From NCBI GenBank assembly GCA_014650015.1, contig BMUD01000012.1, forward strand, positions 67,714 to 131,713: 64,000 nucleotides of DNA. The letters are read 5' to 3'. The first letter of the stretch is position 1; the number at the start of each line of letters is the position of its first letter. Positions 62,758-64,000 of the stretch are shown here, piece by piece. The position numbers were made by a program, and so were the translations under genes. Below the pieces are notes generated by a model. The model did no database searches and was not told the DNA's origin. It saw only the letters and a list, made by a program, of their open reading frames with translations. Source of the DNA: Streptomyces griseoloalbus (lineage in GTDB: Bacteria > Actinomycetota > Actinomycetes > Streptomycetales > Streptomycetaceae).

Positions 62758-63579
62758 ATGACCACTGCCCCATCCGGTACCGCTTCCACCGCCGACGGCG
62801 TGGGCCCGCTGCTGCGGGCCTGGCGGGAACAGCGGCGGGTCAGCCAGCTGGAGCTGGCCCTGCGCGCCGGCTCCTCCGCACGGCACATCAGCTTCATCGA
62901 GACCGGCCGCTCCCGGCCCAGCGAGGAGATGGTGCTGCGGCTGGCCGAGCACCTGGACGTCCCCGTGCGGGAGCGCAACTCCCTGCTGCTGGCGGCCGGT
63001 CACGCGCCCCGGTTCCCGCACACCCCGCTGGACGATCCTGCGCTGGACGCGCTGCGGGAGGGCATCGAGCGGCTCATCGGCGGTTTCGAACCGTACCCGG
63101 CGCTGGTGGTGGACGCGATGTACGACGTCGTGGCCGCCAACCGGGGGGTGATGATGCTGTTCGACGGGGTCCCGGAGTCCCTGCTGGAGCCGCCGCTGAA
63201 CGCGGTGCGGCTCACCCTGCACCCGCGGGGTCTGGCGCCGCGGATCCTGAATCTGCGGGAGTGGCGCGGGCACCTGCTGGAGCAGATGGAGCGGCACATC
63301 GCGCTGCGCCGCTCCGCGCCGCTGCGGGCGCTGTACGAGGAGGTCGCCGCGTACCCGGTGCCGGACACCGACGAGCGGTACACGGCGGAACCCGGCGCAC
63401 CGGTGGTGCACTTCGCGCTGCCGATGGTGATCGAGCACAACGGGCGGAGGCTGTCCTTCGTCTCGTCGATCTCGACCTTCAACACGCCGATGGATGTGAC
63501 CGTGGCCGAGCTGGCCGTGGAGACACTGCTGCCGGCGGATCCGGCGACGGCCAAGTACCTCCAGTCCTGGTTGAGCTGA
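62758..63579 (+). CDS. XRE family regulator with MmyB-like ligand domain
   Basis: This 273-residue protein has an N-terminal helix-turn-helix (LLRAWREQRRVSQLELALRAGSSARHISFIETGRSRPSEEMVLRLAEHLDVP). An MmyB/MLTR-type PAS-like domain follows (YPALVVDAMYDVVAANRGVMMLF), which in relatives binds a fatty acid. Its target is unknown; the divergent dehydratase-methyltransferase pair is a candidate. It lacks a ribosome-binding site. Confidence 0.87.
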   Translation: MTTAPSGTASTADGVGPLLRAWREQRRVSQLELALRAGSSARHISFIETGRSRPSEEMVLRLAEHLDVPVRERNSLLLAAGHAPRFPHTPLDDPALDALREGIERLIGGFEPYPALVVDAMYDVVAANRGVMMLFDGVPESLLEPPLNAVRLTLHPRGLAPRILNLREWRGHLLEQMERHIALRRSAPLRALYEEVAAYPVPDTDERYTAEPGAPVVHFALPMVIEHNGRRLSFVSSISTFNTPMDVTVAELAVETLLPADPATAKYLQSWLS

Positions 63580-63818
63580 CGCTCCGTCAGCGTTCGGCGC
63601 GTCGGGACGGGTCGCGGCGGCCGGGGCCGGGTCCCGGGACGGAGTGCGCCGGCCCGGAACCGGTGCGTCCACGATCCCTCGGGGGCGCGGCCCGGTCGAT
63701 CACCTGCCGGGTCATGGGGCGGGGACCGGCGGGACGGGACGGTTTCCTGCGGCGCGTGAGAGTCTCGGTGGAACATGACAGACTGAGCGCGTGCCCGGGC
63801 GCGTTGGGGAGGCGTGGC

Positions 63819-64000
63819 GTGAGTGAGCGGCGGGCCGCACCCACCGTGGGCCAGGTGGTCCTGGGAAGGCGGCTGCAGGAGCTTCGGGAGGCCGCGGGCC
63901 TCTCGCGGGAGGAGGCTGCCCGGATCCTGCGGGTGGCACCCGCGACCGTACGGCGGATGGAGACCGCCGAGGTCGCGCTGAAGATCCCGTACGTGCAGCT
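63819..64000 (+). CDS. Helix-turn-helix regulator, N-terminal fragment (runs off the window)
   Basis: The first 60 residues show a helix-turn-helix (LGRRLQELREAAGLSREEAARILRVAPATVRRMETAEVALKI) like the Streptomyces DUF5753 family of XRE regulators. GGGGAGG lies about 7 bases before GTG 63819. The rest lies outside the window. Confidence 0.8.
   Translation, partial: MSERRAAPTVGQVVLGRRLQELREAAGLSREEAARILRVAPATVRRMETAEVALKIPYVQ

Overview
The window comes from a high-GC actinomycete, almost certainly a Streptomyces. The evidence is very strong third-position G/C bias on both strands, frequent GTG and TTG starts, twin-arginine secretion signals, leaderless-looking starts, CebR-type cellulose operators and a family-2 cellulose-binding module on each of three secreted glycanases. 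The content is accessory carbon metabolism. I see no insertion sequence, prophage, CRISPR array, rRNA or replication origin. Two genes are cut by the window edges: a Ser/Thr kinase at 1 and a helix-turn-helix regulator at 64000.

Layout. 1-1800: kinase N-terminus, an EcsC-like protein, and a tRNA-Leu(GAG) with a shared terminator. 1943-12455: an oxalate and CoA-ester locus. A sucC-sucD-aldehyde dehydrogenase operon runs leftwards. Divergent from it is a rightward operon for an oxalyl-CoA-decarboxylase-type ThDP enzyme, formyl-CoA:oxalate CoA-transferase, an ADP-forming acyl-CoA synthetase and an OFA-type antiporter. 12463-21341: a tightly coupled ebo-type cluster (inositol-phosphate synthase-like enzyme, EboC prenyltransferase, TIM-barrel protein, EboA, EboB/TatD, EboE, phosphodiesterase), followed by a Tat-exported TIM-barrel protein. 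Such clusters are linked to export or trafficking of a metabolite precursor; the metabolite here is unknown. 21348-32576: a giant five-part secreted protein, then a sugar module (TIM-barrel isomerase, Gfo/Idh/MocA dehydrogenase, three-component ABC importer, ROK regulator). Together they suggest import and modification of an unusual, perhaps 3-keto-type, sugar.

32785-42958: a GntR/FCD regulator, an orphan FabH-like ketosynthase, a second OFA transporter with a tiny overlapping membrane protein, and a divergent formate dehydrogenase operon (ketopantoate-reductase-like enzyme, catalytic subunit, fused NuoE-NuoF subunit, iron-sulfur subunit, FdhD). The catalytic subunit is split, and its N-terminal iron-sulfur half is encoded last. 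A Streptomyces-type interspersed repeat sits in frame in the NuoE-NuoF linker. Three promoter regions share an 11-bp motif (CWGTMGACGAA): sucC/oxalate operon, GntR itself, and OFA2/formate dehydrogenase. This suggests one GntR regulon for oxalate uptake, decarboxylation and formate oxidation.

43087-64000: a secreted propeller protein, a bile-acid-symporter-family protein with a LysR regulator, an acyl-CoA ligase, an aldo-keto reductase, methyltransferases, a cellulose/xyloglucan cluster (GH6, GH48, GH74) with CebR-like boxes, a chloramphenicol-phosphotransferase-like kinase, a PASTA-like lipoprotein without a canonical start codon, a rhamnogalacturonan lyase, a pterin dehydratase and two helix-turn-helix regulators.
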